A DNA stretch of 64,000 nt from Halorussus halophilus. Lineage in GTDB: Archaea; Halobacteriota; Halobacteria; Halobacteriales; Haladaptataceae. A program made the position numbers and the translations under genes. Each line of letters starts with the position of its first letter. Position 1 is the stretch's first letter. Below the pieces are notes generated by a model. It was not told the DNA's origin, did no database searches, and saw only the letters and a program-made list of their open reading frames with translations. Where the stretch lies: the NCBI RefSeq assembly GCF_008831545.1, contig NZ_CP044523.1:2108001-2172000 (forward strand), given 5' to 3'. This document shows positions 44,521 through 52,881 of this stretch, one piece after another.

Positions 44521-44528
44521 CTGATAAA
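44521..44528 (-). promoter_or_regulatory. TATA box of the nucleoside importer operon
   Basis: On the minus strand CATTTATCAG is centred about 29 bases before the BMP start codon, indicating leaderless transcription of the importer genes. Confidence 0.55.
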
Positions 44529-44600
44529 TGCGTCGTTTCACCTGGTCGAACCCAGAATAATGCCGATTCTGTTCAGACAGATGACTGCTGTCTTCCGGAT

Positions 44601-45968
44601 TCAAAGACCGACGGCGCGGCGAACTTCGTCGGCCGCTTGCTCTACCAGTTCGTCCACGTCGTCGCTCTCGGCGTACACCCGGACGTACGGCTCGGTGCCG
44701 CTCGGCCGAACCAGCACCCACGACCCGTCCGGAAGCGTCGCACGCACCCCGTACTCGGTGTTGACGGAGGCGTCTGAGAACTGCTCGGGGATTGCGGTCT
44801 CCAGTCGTGCCATCACGTCTGCTTTCGCGTCGTCCGGACAGGAGACGCTGACTTTGCGGTAGGGCCGCTCGGTGACCGGTCCTCGGAGTGGCTCGACGCC
44901 ACCCGCTTCGGCGACGAGTCGAGAGATGACCGCGGCGCTCGTGACGCCATCTATCCAGCCACCGAACTGGGTGTGGATGTGTTTCCACGGTTCGGCCGCG
45001 AAGACGACTTCTGTGCCCTCGCTTCCGTCGGCGCGGGCGGTCGCGATTCCCTCGTGGAGCGCACCCAGTCGGACGCGCTCGACGCGCCCGCCAGCGGCCT
45101 CGACGCGCTCGTCGATTCGCCCCGACGCGTTCGGCGTCGTCACGACGACCGGGTCCTCGGCGTCGCTCTGCTCGGTGTAGTGAGCGGCGAGCACTGCGAC
45201 GACGGTATCCTCGTGGATGACTTCGCCGTCGCCGTCCACGACGACGATGCGGTCGGCGTCGCCGTCGTGACCGATGCCGAGGTGGAATTCTCGGGACTCC
45301 GCTCCCTCACCAGCGACGAACTCGCGAAGGTCCGACAGCGTCTCGGGCGTCGGCTTGCTCTCCCGGCCGGGGAAGTGACCGTCCACGTTGGCGTTGAGCG
45401 TCACCACGTGCGCGCCGAGTGCGCGAAGCACCTGTGGCGTTGCGACTGCGGCCATACCGTTGCCACAATCGACCGCGACACGGAGTCCGTCGAGTGGGGC
45501 ACCGTGTTCGCGAGCGTACTCGGTGACGGCCTCCCGATAGTTGGGGAGGACCGCCAGGTCTTCGCTGTGGCCCCACTCGTCCCACGCGACTGGCGAGTCG
45601 TCGGCCTCGACGCGCTCGTCTATCGTGCGCTCGGCGTCTCGGTCGTACTCTTGGCCGTCTGCGAACAGCTTGATGCCGTTGTCGGTCGGCGGGTTGTGAC
45701 TCGCGGTGAGCATCACGCCGCGTCGGCCCTGCGACGCGAACGCGAGTGCGGGGGTCGGGAGTTGCCCGACGCGGCGAACGTCCGCCCCGACGCTTTCCAG
45801 ACCGGCTTCCATCGCCGCCGCGAGTGCCGTCCCCGTCTCGCGGCCGTCGCGGCCGACGACGAACGTCTCGCCGTCGCGGCCAGCGGCCCGACCGACCGAG
45901 AGTGCCAACTCCGGGGTCACCTTCGTCACGACGCTACCGCGGATGCCCGCGGTTCCGAAGAGGTCCAT
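44601..45968 (-). CDS. Phosphohexomutase-superfamily enzyme (phosphopentomutase candidate)
   Basis: About 455 residues of the phosphoglucomutase/phosphomannomutase family. Domain motifs in order: MDLFGTAGIRGSVV; the phosphoserine loop MLTASHNPPTDNGIKLF; the metal loop GIGHDGDADRIVVVDG; the sugar loop FAAEPWKHIHTQFGGW; and the phosphate loop LVRPSGTEPYVRVYAE. The sugar loop normally reads GEPSGH, so EPWKH is a striking change and suggests an unusual substrate. Next to nucleoside import and phosphorolysis, ribose-1-phosphate to ribose-5-phosphate conversion is a reasonable guess; archaeal phosphopentomutases of this superfamily are known. The ATG at 45968 is preferred; one at 45992 would add eight residues. 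Confidence 0.85.
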   Translation of the reverse strand: MDLFGTAGIRGSVVTKVTPELALSVGRAAGRDGETFVVGRDGRETGTALAAAMEAGLESVGADVRRVGQLPTPALAFASQGRRGVMLTASHNPPTDNGIKLFADGQEYDRDAERTIDERVEADDSPVAWDEWGHSEDLAVLPNYREAVTEYAREHGAPLDGLRVAVDCGNGMAAVATPQVLRALGAHVVTLNANVDGHFPGRESKPTPETLSDLREFVAGEGAESREFHLGIGHDGDADRIVVVDGDGEVIHEDTVVAVLAAHYTEQSDAEDPVVVTTPNASGRIDERVEAAGGRVERVRLGALHEGIATARADGSEGTEVVFAAEPWKHIHTQFGGWIDGVTSAAVISRLVAEAGGVEPLRGPVTERPYRKVSVSCPDDAKADVMARLETAIPEQFSDASVNTEYGVRATLPDGSWVLVRPSGTEPYVRVYAESDDVDELVEQAADEVRRAVGL

Positions 45969-46002
45969 GTCGGGACGTTTGGTCCCGGACACTTAGCTTC
46001 CC

Positions 46003-46048
46003 TCGATTTCGTTCGAGACCTTGGGCTGACGCGAAGAGACGAAATCGA
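46003..46048. other. Inverted repeat in the spacer
   Basis: TCGATTTCGT (46003-46012) and ACGAAATCGA (46039-46048) form a perfect 10-base stem around 26 bases. The segment 46031-46053 is identical, over 23 bases, to 33081-33103 inside ribH. No gene covers it. The remainder of the gap to 46156 is AT-rich and holds the promoter of the next gene. Confidence 0.6.
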
Positions 46049-46156
46049 CGCCGAACGAGTTCGTCTTCGACCTGACAGAACGTAGTGACAAGATGGCTTA
46101 CAACTTATTAAAATTGAGAAAGCTTATGAACCAAAAGGTCGTACGGATAGCTAACG

Positions 46157-46882
46157 ATGGCTACTGATAGCACCCAACCGGCCGAAGACGTCTCGTCGTT
46201 CGTCGGTCACCTCCGCGCCCTCAAGCGGGACGGGTGCAGCCTCTTCGTGGTCGGCGACGTGCCGAGATACTTGTTCACGCGTGCCAGCGAGAGCATGCTC
46301 GGCGACGATGACGTCGACCGATATCGAGCGATGGTCGTCACCGACGCGGACGAAGAGAGCGTTCGCAGTCGGCTTCCGTCCGCCACGGACTCGGCGGGAA
46401 CCAAGACGCGAGTCCTGACCTGCGCGAACTCGGTTCGCTCGGTTTCCTCGGAGCGAGCGTCCCTCTGTTCGGAACAGTCTCCCGAGGTGGGGCCGACGAT
46501 GCCCGAAGGACCGGAGACACGAACGGTGAGCGACCGCTCCGAGCTACAGACCGAGCTATTCGACGCAATCGAAGCGTTCGACCGACAAGCCGACGGCGTT
46601 CGTCCGGCCCAACTGCGCGTCGGCGTCGATTCGCTCGGTCCGATGCTCGACATCTGCGACGAGGACGAGGTTCGCCAGTTCGCCGAGCGAGTCGGCGAGC
46701 GCGTGCGGGCACACAACGGGATGGCCCACTTCGTCCTCACCGAATCGTACGACAGCGAGCGCGTCCAGCGACTCGCCGACGCGTTCGACGCCGTCGTCGA
46801 ACTCCGCGTCCAAGACGGCGACGGTGAGGAGCGCTGGCACCTCCCGGACAGCGACGTGACGATGCCGTGGGTGTCGCTCTGA
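46157..46882 (+). CDS. DUF7504-type haloarchaeal protein
   Basis: A 241-residue soluble acidic protein. It begins with a short N-terminal helix and LFVVGDVPRYLFTRASESMLG, a pattern close to a RecA-like fold but without a Walker A lysine loop. The central VGVDSLGPMLDICDEDEVRQFAERV and MAHFVLTESYDSERVQRLADAFDAVVELR match haloarchaeal proteins grouped as DUF7504 (HTR-like), from memory. It is related in form to KaiC-like or sensor-linked proteins without ATPase motifs. The function is unknown. A Ser/Thr-rich segment (about 74-122) is probably an unstructured insertion. Confidence 0.75.
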   Translation: MATDSTQPAEDVSSFVGHLRALKRDGCSLFVVGDVPRYLFTRASESMLGDDDVDRYRAMVVTDADEESVRSRLPSATDSAGTKTRVLTCANSVRSVSSERASLCSEQSPEVGPTMPEGPETRTVSDRSELQTELFDAIEAFDRQADGVRPAQLRVGVDSLGPMLDICDEDEVRQFAERVGERVRAHNGMAHFVLTESYDSERVQRLADAFDAVVELRVQDGDGEERWHLPDSDVTMPWVSL

Positions 46883-46939
46883 CTGATTCCTCGACCGAAA
46901 CCCGTGAGAACTAAGCCGGGGAGTTTCGTATCGGGAACT

Positions 46940-47056
46940 ATGAAGTTCCCTAGCGTCACATCCCCGGAAGGACTGTTCGACTATCTCATCGGTATCATCA
47001 TACTGTTGTCGGCCGTAATCGGAATCGTACTCGTGGTGTTCGGCAACACGCACTGA
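46940..47056 (+). CDS. 38-residue single-span membrane protein
   Basis: An ATG-to-TGA frame encoding MKFPSVTSPEGLFDYL then a hydrophobic helix (about 17-34, IGIIILLSAVIGIVLVVF) and GNTH. Charge and hydrophobicity are those of a real mini membrane protein. It lies between the DUF7504 gene and the DUF5793 gene in an otherwise empty stretch. Function unknown. It is short enough to be missed by annotation. Confidence 0.6.
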   Translation: MKFPSVTSPEGLFDYLIGIIILLSAVIGIVLVVFGNTH

Positions 47057-47171
47057 GCAGTACGCATCGAATAGCGGACCGAATTGCAGAGGAAGCGCGG
47101 TTCGAAGCGGTTGGTGCCTCGACCGATTCGGGGACCCATTCTGCAGAGAGAGACCGACCCGGAGAGCGTCG

Positions 47172-47645
47172 CTACAGTTCGACGCCGCTGGGGATGAGAC
47201 TGTGCTGGCGTAGCAAGTGGCCGTCGCTGTTGTAGACCAAGAACGTACTCTTGTCGTAGGCGACGAGGTCCTCGCCGTTGATGCTGATTTCGACGTGGTA
47301 GCGCCCGTCGCTGTCGCCGGAGGCTTTGCCGTACTCGCGGGCCGCACGGATGAACTTCAGCACGTCGTCTGCGTCCTCGTTCAGTTCGAGGACGAAGTCG
47401 CCCGTGATGCGGTTCGTGACGCTGACGACGCCGGTCGTGTCGGGGTCGTCTACCTCCCCTTGGAGTCTGTAGGCGACGTCCGTCTCGGCGGCGTCGAGCA
47501 GTTCGTCGCTCGTCCCGGTGAGGCGCTCTCTGAGCGTCGAGGATGGGCCCTCGAAGTCGATGAGTACTGTCGGCTTCTCCGCCGAACCGTCCTCCTCGAC
47601 CCAATCGACGTTTCGAACGTCTAGCGTGAAGTAGTCGCGCCTCAT
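47172..47645 (-). CDS. DUF5793 family protein
   Basis: A 157-residue soluble protein starting MRRDYFTLDVRNVDWVEEDG, characteristic of a haloarchaeal family (DUF5793). It has alternating strand-like segments (KPTVLIDFEGPS, DTTGVVSVTNRITGDFVLELNED) and ends YHVEISINGEDLVAYDKSTFLVYNSDG. The start at 47645 is chosen over 47672 because it begins the family core. It is divergent from the pilus ATPase gene. The role is unknown. Confidence 0.82.
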   Translation of the reverse strand: MRRDYFTLDVRNVDWVEEDGSAEKPTVLIDFEGPSSTLRERLTGTSDELLDAAETDVAYRLQGEVDDPDTTGVVSVTNRITGDFVLELNEDADDVLKFIRAAREYGKASGDSDGRYHVEISINGEDLVAYDKSTFLVYNSDGHLLRQHSLIPSGVEL

Positions 47646-47777
47646 TCCGTACACGGCCGTACGGTCCCGCACGGTATGAACGTAACGCTGGCCGACACTG
47701 TGACCATCGACCGTTGATTTAAGTGCCCCCGATTCGACGTGTCGTTTGAACTACTGCGGCGACACGTACACAGACCG

Positions 47778-49409
47778 ATGACAGAGTGGACCACCGACGA
47801 CGTGCGGGTTCGAATTCGAGAGTTCCAGCGGACGCTCAAGCGCACCGCGGAGGTACTCGGTGGGACGCCCGTCGATACAGGGAACTACGACCCGGGCGAG
47901 CACGGGCTACTCGTGTCGTTCTCGGGCATCGACGGCTACGAGGAAATCGAGCGGTACTGGGTGAACGCCCCCTTCGCGTTCGTCTCCGTCAACTACGACG
48001 ACGAGGAGAACGAACACCGGTATCACGTCGTCGAACCCGACCTCGACGACCTCGAAACCGACCTGCTCGCGCGACTGTTCGAGGACCTTCGAGACTCGCT
48101 CATCCATCGGCGCGACTCCGCGGAGGAGGCCGCCGCCGAGGCGCTGAAAGAAGAGTTGGAAGAACTGCTCTCGGTGTACGGCGTCGAAGTGGACGCCGCG
48201 AGTTTCTATCGGTTGTTCTACTACCTCCACCGGTCGTTCAGCGGGTTCGGAAAGCTCGACCCACTGATGTCGGACCCGCACATCGAGGACGTGTCCTGCG
48301 ACGGCTACGACCTGCCAATCTTCGTCTACCACGACGAGTACACCGACATCGAGACGAACATCGTCTACGGGCAAGACGAGTTGGACAACCTCGTCGTGCG
48401 ACTCGCACAACAGTCCGGCCAGCACGTCAGCATCGGCGACCCCGTGGTCGAGGCGACCCTACCGGATGGGTCGCGCGCCGAACTCGCGCTCGGGGAAGAA
48501 GTCACCCCGCGAGGCTCTGCGTTCACCATCCGGAAGTACGCCGACGAACCCTTCACTCCTGTGGACCTCGTGGACTACGGCACCTTCTCGCTGGACCAGA
48601 TGGCGTACCTCTGGTTGGCCATCGAGAGCAACAAGTCGCTGTTGTTCGCTGGCGGGACTGCCTCTGGCAAGACCACGTCGATGAACGCCATCTCGATGTT
48701 CATCCCGCCGCGCTCGAAGGTGCTGACCATCGAGGACACCCGCGAACTCGCGCTCTACCACGACAACTGGCTCTCGTCGGTCACCAGAGAGCGGCGGGGC
48801 GAAGGCGCGGACATCACGATGTACGACCTCCTGCGCTCTGCACTCCGCCACCGCCCCGAGTACATCGTCGTCGGTGAGGTGCGTGGCCAAGAAGCGATGA
48901 CGCTCTTTCAGGCGATGAACACGGGCCACACGACGTACTCGACCATGCACGCAGACAGCGTCCAGACGGTCATCAACCGCCTCGAAAACAAGCCCATCGA
49001 GGTGCCGCGAGCGATGATTCAGAGTCTCGACGTGCTCTGTGTGCAGACGTTGACCCACGTCGGCGACGAGCGGGTGCGCCGGAACAAAGTCGTCGCCGAA
49101 ATCGAGGGCATCGACCAGCGAACCGGCGACTTGGACTACTCGACGACGTTCTCGTGGAAGGCCAATCGAGACGAGTTCCGGCAGAACGACAGCCACGTGC
49201 TGGACGAGATTCAGGACGAACGCGGGTGGTCCCGAGGCGAACTCCTCGGCGAACTCCGGAACCGGAAGCGAGTGTTGAAGTTCCTCTCTGAGCAGGGCGT
49301 CACCGACTACAAGCGGTTCACCGCGATGGTCAACGAGTACTACGCGCACCCCGAGCGCGTGCTGGACAGTATCGGCACCGAGACAGAAGTCGCCGTCGGA
49401 CCCGACTGA
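47778..49409 (+). CDS. pilB: Type IV pilus/secretion ATPase (PilB/VirB11 type)
   Basis: A 543-residue cytoplasmic hexameric ATPase powering pilus assembly. An N-terminal domain of about 190 residues precedes DPLMSDPHIEDVSCDGYDLPIF, then Walker A FAGGTASGKTTSMNA (about 289-303), VLTIEDTRELALYHDNW, Walker B YIVVGEVRGQEAMTL and the His box GHTTYSTMHADS. The C-terminal region of about 130 residues is typical of haloarchaeal PilB/TadA relatives. It overlaps the next gene by one base (TGATG). No pilin or prepilin peptidase gene is in the window. Confidence 0.93.
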   Translation: MTEWTTDDVRVRIREFQRTLKRTAEVLGGTPVDTGNYDPGEHGLLVSFSGIDGYEEIERYWVNAPFAFVSVNYDDEENEHRYHVVEPDLDDLETDLLARLFEDLRDSLIHRRDSAEEAAAEALKEELEELLSVYGVEVDAASFYRLFYYLHRSFSGFGKLDPLMSDPHIEDVSCDGYDLPIFVYHDEYTDIETNIVYGQDELDNLVVRLAQQSGQHVSIGDPVVEATLPDGSRAELALGEEVTPRGSAFTIRKYADEPFTPVDLVDYGTFSLDQMAYLWLAIESNKSLLFAGGTASGKTTSMNAISMFIPPRSKVLTIEDTRELALYHDNWLSSVTRERRGEGADITMYDLLRSALRHRPEYIVVGEVRGQEAMTLFQAMNTGHTTYSTMHADSVQTVINRLENKPIEVPRAMIQSLDVLCVQTLTHVGDERVRRNKVVAEIEGIDQRTGDLDYSTTFSWKANRDEFRQNDSHVLDEIQDERGWSRGELLGELRNRKRVLKFLSEQGVTDYKRFTAMVNEYYAHPERVLDSIGTETEVAVGPD

Positions 49410-51577
49410 TGTTCGAGTACGTCCCGCTGGTAGCGGTCGGTCTCGTGTGGCTCTCGATAGGCGTCGCGGCCATCGACCGGCGCGTGAACCGGGTCGTGAC
49501 GCGCGTCGCGCTCACGCTGTTCGGTGGCTACGTCACGGACAACGGTCGCCGCCGCGCGCGGAGACAGCGACTGTTGCAGTCGGTCCACGTCGCAGAGACG
49601 TATCGGATGTACGCCGCGAAGACCGTGCTGTACGCGGCGATTGCGGCAGTAACTGGGAGCGTCATCGGGGTCTACCTCGTCGGGGCCGGATTGGCCGTGA
49701 TTTCTATCTCGTCCGAGACGGTTCGCGCGACGCTCCCGAGTCAACTCGGCCCGCTCGCGACCGTCTTCGGCGACCCGAACCTCAGCGTCGGCCAGTTGTT
49801 CGCGCTCCTGTTGGCGAGTAGCGCGACCGTCGGTCTCGGGGCGGGCACACTCACCTACTGGATTCGCTGGGAGAACCTCTCCTATCGAGCGAACACCCGC
49901 GAGCGCCAGATAGACGAGAGTCTGGCGCGCACGGTCGCGTTCGTCTACGCCCTCTCGCGCAGTGGCATGGCGTTCCCCGAAATCATGCGGACGCTGGCGC
50001 GTAATCAGGACGTGTACGGCGAGGCCGCCGCGGAGGTCGCGGTCGCGGTGAAGTCGATGGACATCGCGGGACTGGACATGCTGTCGGCCATCGAGCGCCT
50101 CGGCGAGCAGACGCCCAGCGAGAAGTTCGAGGAGTTCTCGGACAACCTCGCCAGCGTCCTCCGGAGCGGCCAGAGCGTCCCCAGCTATCTCGCCGACCAG
50201 TACGACCGGTTCCAACAGGAGGCCGAGGACCAACAGGAGTCGTTCCTCGAACTGCTGGCGACGCTAGCAGAAGCGTACGTCTCGGTGTTCGTCGTCGCGC
50301 CGCTGCTGTTCATCACGATTCTGGTCATCATGGGCCTGATGGGCTTGGGCAACACGCTCACGCTGTTGCAGGTCATCACGTACTTCGCCATCCCGCTCGC
50401 GAACGTGGGGTTCGTGGTTTACCTCGACAGCATCACCGAATCGCTCGCTGCGACCCGCGGGAGTCGGGACGTACAGAGCGTCGTCGGCGTCCTCGCGGAC
50501 CTTCGGGGGACTGACGACCCGACCAGCGAGCGGGTCGGCGACGAACGACCGACGCTGTCGGCGTTGGGCGTGGTCGAGAACGAAGTTCGGAGCGACGGTG
50601 GCACCACGACCGACACCACCACGACTGCGAAGACCACCGCCACCGACAACTTCGAGCGACTCGCGGCCTTCGAGCGAATCTGGTGGTTCCGAAAGGCACT
50701 CTCGGACCCGATTCACACCATCCGCGACAATCCGGTGTACGTACTGTACGCGACGATTCCGCTGGGGTTGCTCTCGGTTCTGCTCCGGTCGTGGCCACAC
50801 CTTGCGGCCGGGACGCTGACCGCGCGCGTCGTGGACGACTTCGTGGTGCAGGCTGGACTGGTCGTCGTCGGCAGTTTCGCACTCGTGCAGGAAATTCACC
50901 GCCGTCGCCTCTCGGCCATCGAACGGGCGGTGCCGGACTTCCTCGACCGACTCGCCAGCGTCAACGAGGCGGGGATGTCTATCGTCGAGAGTCTGGGACG
51001 CGTTCGAAAGGGCGACTTGGGCGCGCTCGACGTGGAAGTCGAGCGCATCTGGGCGGACCTGCGCTGGGGAGCGGACGCCGAAACCGCACTCTACCGGTTC
51101 GAAGACCGCATCGACACGCCCATCATCACGCGGATGGTCTCGCTCATCGCCAACGCGATGCGGGCCAGCGGCGACCTCGCGCCGGTCTTGCGAATCGCGG
51201 CCGAAGAGGCCCAAGACACCCGACGACTGAAGCGCAAGCGTCGCCAAGAGATGGTGACCTACCTCGTCATCATCTACCTCTCGTTCTTCGTCTTCCTCGT
51301 CATCGTCGCGGCGCTGAACAGCATCCTCATACCGAACCTCCCGACCGGTGCGAGCGCGCCCGACTCGGGAGCGATTGGCGGTCGTGGGCCGCTCTCGTCC
51401 ATCGCCAGCGTGAACCCCGACGCGTACACGCTCCTGTTCTTCCACACCGCACTGGTTCAGGCGCTGTTCTCGGGACTCGTCGCCGGACAGATGGGCGAAC
51501 AGAGCGTCAAAAACGGGGCGAAACACGCGACGGCGATGCTCGCTATCGCGTACGTCGTCTTCCTCCTGTTGCCCTAA
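49409..51577 (+). CDS. pilC: Type IV pilus membrane platform protein (PilC/TadC type)
   Basis: A 722-residue protein with two T2SSF domains. The first (about 155-320) has SLARTVAFVYALSRSGMAFPEIMRTLARN and the Glu/Gln-rich helix before LELLATLAEAYVSVFVVAPLLF. The second (about 505-640) has DRLASVNEAGMSIVESLGRV and RKRRQEMVTYLVIIYLSFFVFL. A Thr/Asp-rich linker (about 390-420) joins them. It forms the inner-membrane platform that the ATPase turns. Its final helices match haloarchaeal PilC. It is co-translated with pilB. Confidence 0.92.
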   Translation: MFEYVPLVAVGLVWLSIGVAAIDRRVNRVVTRVALTLFGGYVTDNGRRRARRQRLLQSVHVAETYRMYAAKTVLYAAIAAVTGSVIGVYLVGAGLAVISISSETVRATLPSQLGPLATVFGDPNLSVGQLFALLLASSATVGLGAGTLTYWIRWENLSYRANTRERQIDESLARTVAFVYALSRSGMAFPEIMRTLARNQDVYGEAAAEVAVAVKSMDIAGLDMLSAIERLGEQTPSEKFEEFSDNLASVLRSGQSVPSYLADQYDRFQQEAEDQQESFLELLATLAEAYVSVFVVAPLLFITILVIMGLMGLGNTLTLLQVITYFAIPLANVGFVVYLDSITESLAATRGSRDVQSVVGVLADLRGTDDPTSERVGDERPTLSALGVVENEVRSDGGTTTDTTTTAKTTATDNFERLAAFERIWWFRKALSDPIHTIRDNPVYVLYATIPLGLLSVLLRSWPHLAAGTLTARVVDDFVVQAGLVVVGSFALVQEIHRRRLSAIERAVPDFLDRLASVNEAGMSIVESLGRVRKGDLGALDVEVERIWADLRWGADAETALYRFEDRIDTPIITRMVSLIANAMRASGDLAPVLRIAAEEAQDTRRLKRKRRQEMVTYLVIIYLSFFVFLVIVAALNSILIPNLPTGASAPDSGAIGGRGPLSSIASVNPDAYTLLFFHTALVQALFSGLVAGQMGEQSVKNGAKHATAMLAIAYVVFLLLP

Positions 51578-51625
51578 TCTGCGGATAGACGACCGACTTA
51601 TTCGCGTTCGAGCGCTACAGAGCGT

Positions 51626-51940
51626 ATGCCGATAGACGCACGGCACTTCGAACGTGGAGTGGAGCGAGGCTCTATCGAACGGGAAATAGTTCGATTTCTC
51701 CACGCGAACGACGAGCGCGCATACGACGTGTACGAGGTTACAACCGCTGTCATGGGCGACGATTGGTGCGAGGCAGACCCGGGCGAGTCGTTCGAATCGG
51801 AACTGTCTGTCGAGCAAATCCTCGACGTGGCGACGGTGAAGAGCATCCTCGAACGGCTCGTCCACAACGGCGGTGCCGAGCGACGAGTCGTGGACGCGGA
51901 GCGTGGTAAACGGCCGTTCTACCGCGCCGTCGTGACGTGA
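51626..51940 (+). CDS. Small predicted winged-helix-like protein
   Basis: A 104-residue soluble protein. Helical segments ERGSIEREIVRFLHANDERAYDVYEVTTAVMG, then a Glu-rich loop and ILDVATVKSILERLVHNGGAERRVVDAERGKRPFYRAVVT resemble a winged-helix: three helices and a two-stranded wing ending in a positive strand. It lies 49 bases downstream of pilC on the same strand. It may be a regulator. This function is inference. Confidence 0.7.
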   Translation: MPIDARHFERGVERGSIEREIVRFLHANDERAYDVYEVTTAVMGDDWCEADPGESFESELSVEQILDVATVKSILERLVHNGGAERRVVDAERGKRPFYRAVVT

Positions 51941-51989
51941 CGACTCGGAGATGGCAGACGTTTTGTCGGGACGACACCGAAGACGACGC

Positions 51990-52649
51990 ATGGACGAGAA
52001 CGCCGACGCCACCGAGCGCCGCGAGATACGGGCGACCTACGACCGCATCGCGGCCCACTTCTCCTCGACCCGCGAGTACGCGTGGCCGGAAGTCGAGCAG
52101 TTTCTGGACGGCGTGTCGGGGGGCGGAGTCGCGCTGGACCTCGGCTGTGGCAACGGCCGCCACGCCGAACTGCTCGCGCAGAACGCCGCCAGAGTCGTCG
52201 GCGTAGACGCGAGCCGAGGACTGCTCGAAGAGGCCGACAGCCGAGCGACCGAGCGTGCGTTCGACGTTGACCTCCTGCAAGCCGACGCCGCGCGACTCCC
52301 GCTGCAAGCGGAGAGTATCGGCGTGGCGGTGTACGTCGCTACGCTCCACCACCTGCCCACGAGGGAAGCCAGAGTCGGAAGCTTAGACGAATTGGCCCGC
52401 GTTCTGACACCTGAAGGCCGTGCGCTGGTCAGCGCGTGGAGTACCGCGCACGACAAGTTCGACCAAACTGAGGGCTTCGATACAGAGGTAGACTGGACCC
52501 TGCCCGGCGGCGAGACGGTCCCGCGGTTCTATCACATCTACGCGCCAGACGAGTTCGAGGAAGATATCGAGGCCAGCGACCTCGAATTCGTAGAGTTCGA
52601 GATTTCGAGCGGCAACTGCTACGCACAAGTGCGCGCCGCGAAACAGTAA
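51990..52649 (+). CDS. Trm9-like SAM methyltransferase
   Basis: A 219-residue class I methyltransferase. Motif I is ALDLGCGNGRHAEL, motif II VVGVDASRGLLEEA, and the region LLQADAARLPL then VAVYVATLHHLPTREARVGSLDELARVLTPEGRALVSAWS resembles Trm9/ALKBH8 tRNA wobble-uridine carboxymethyl methyltransferases. The ATG at 51990 is chosen; an upstream start at 51951 adds basic residues unlike the rest. It lies 111 bases upstream of a tRNA-Gly with a UCC anticodon, one of the tRNAs Trm9 acts on in eukaryotes. Whether this protein acts on tRNA is not established. Confidence 0.83.
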   Translation: MDENADATERREIRATYDRIAAHFSSTREYAWPEVEQFLDGVSGGGVALDLGCGNGRHAELLAQNAARVVGVDASRGLLEEADSRATERAFDVDLLQADAARLPLQAESIGVAVYVATLHHLPTREARVGSLDELARVLTPEGRALVSAWSTAHDKFDQTEGFDTEVDWTLPGGETVPRFYHIYAPDEFEEDIEASDLEFVEFEISSGNCYAQVRAAKQ

Positions 52650-52692
52650 GGCCCTTAATGCAGGGACGTGAAGGTGGAGACAGGTTCGACGT

Positions 52693-52771
52693 GCGCCGGT
52701 GGTGAGCAAATCCGAAGGATTTGCGAACCTCGGGGCGCGAGCGAACGAAGTGAGCGAAGCGCGCCGGTGGT
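52693..52771. repeat. Duplicated tRNA-Gly 5' end with hairpin spacer
   Basis: GCGCCGGTGGT occurs at 52693-52703 and again at 52761-52771, the true tRNA start. Between them lie a perfect hairpin GCAAATCC-GAA-GGATTTGC (52706-52713 with 52717-52724) and GAGCGAACGAAGTGAGCGAAGC (about 52740-52760). The latter resembles motifs in the other repeats of the window. Confidence 0.75.
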
Positions 52772-52831
52772 CTAGTGGTATGACTATGGCCTTCCAAGCC
52801 ATCGACCCGGGTTCAATTCCCGGTCGGCGCA
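52761..52831 (+). tRNA. tRNA-Gly (anticodon UCC)
   Basis: A 71-base tRNA folds completely. Acceptor stem GCGCCGG pairs with TCGGCGC (one G-U pair) plus discriminator A. D-loop region TGGTCTAGTGGTA. Anticodon stem-loop holds TCC in CTTCCAA. T-arm is CCGGG-TTCAATT-CCCGG. No CCA is encoded and no intron is present. It lies downstream of the Trm9-like gene. Confidence 0.95.
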
Positions 52832-52881
52832 CTCCCAACGGTCGCACCCCGACCGACGTTCACCTCGCCAACTCGATGAAC

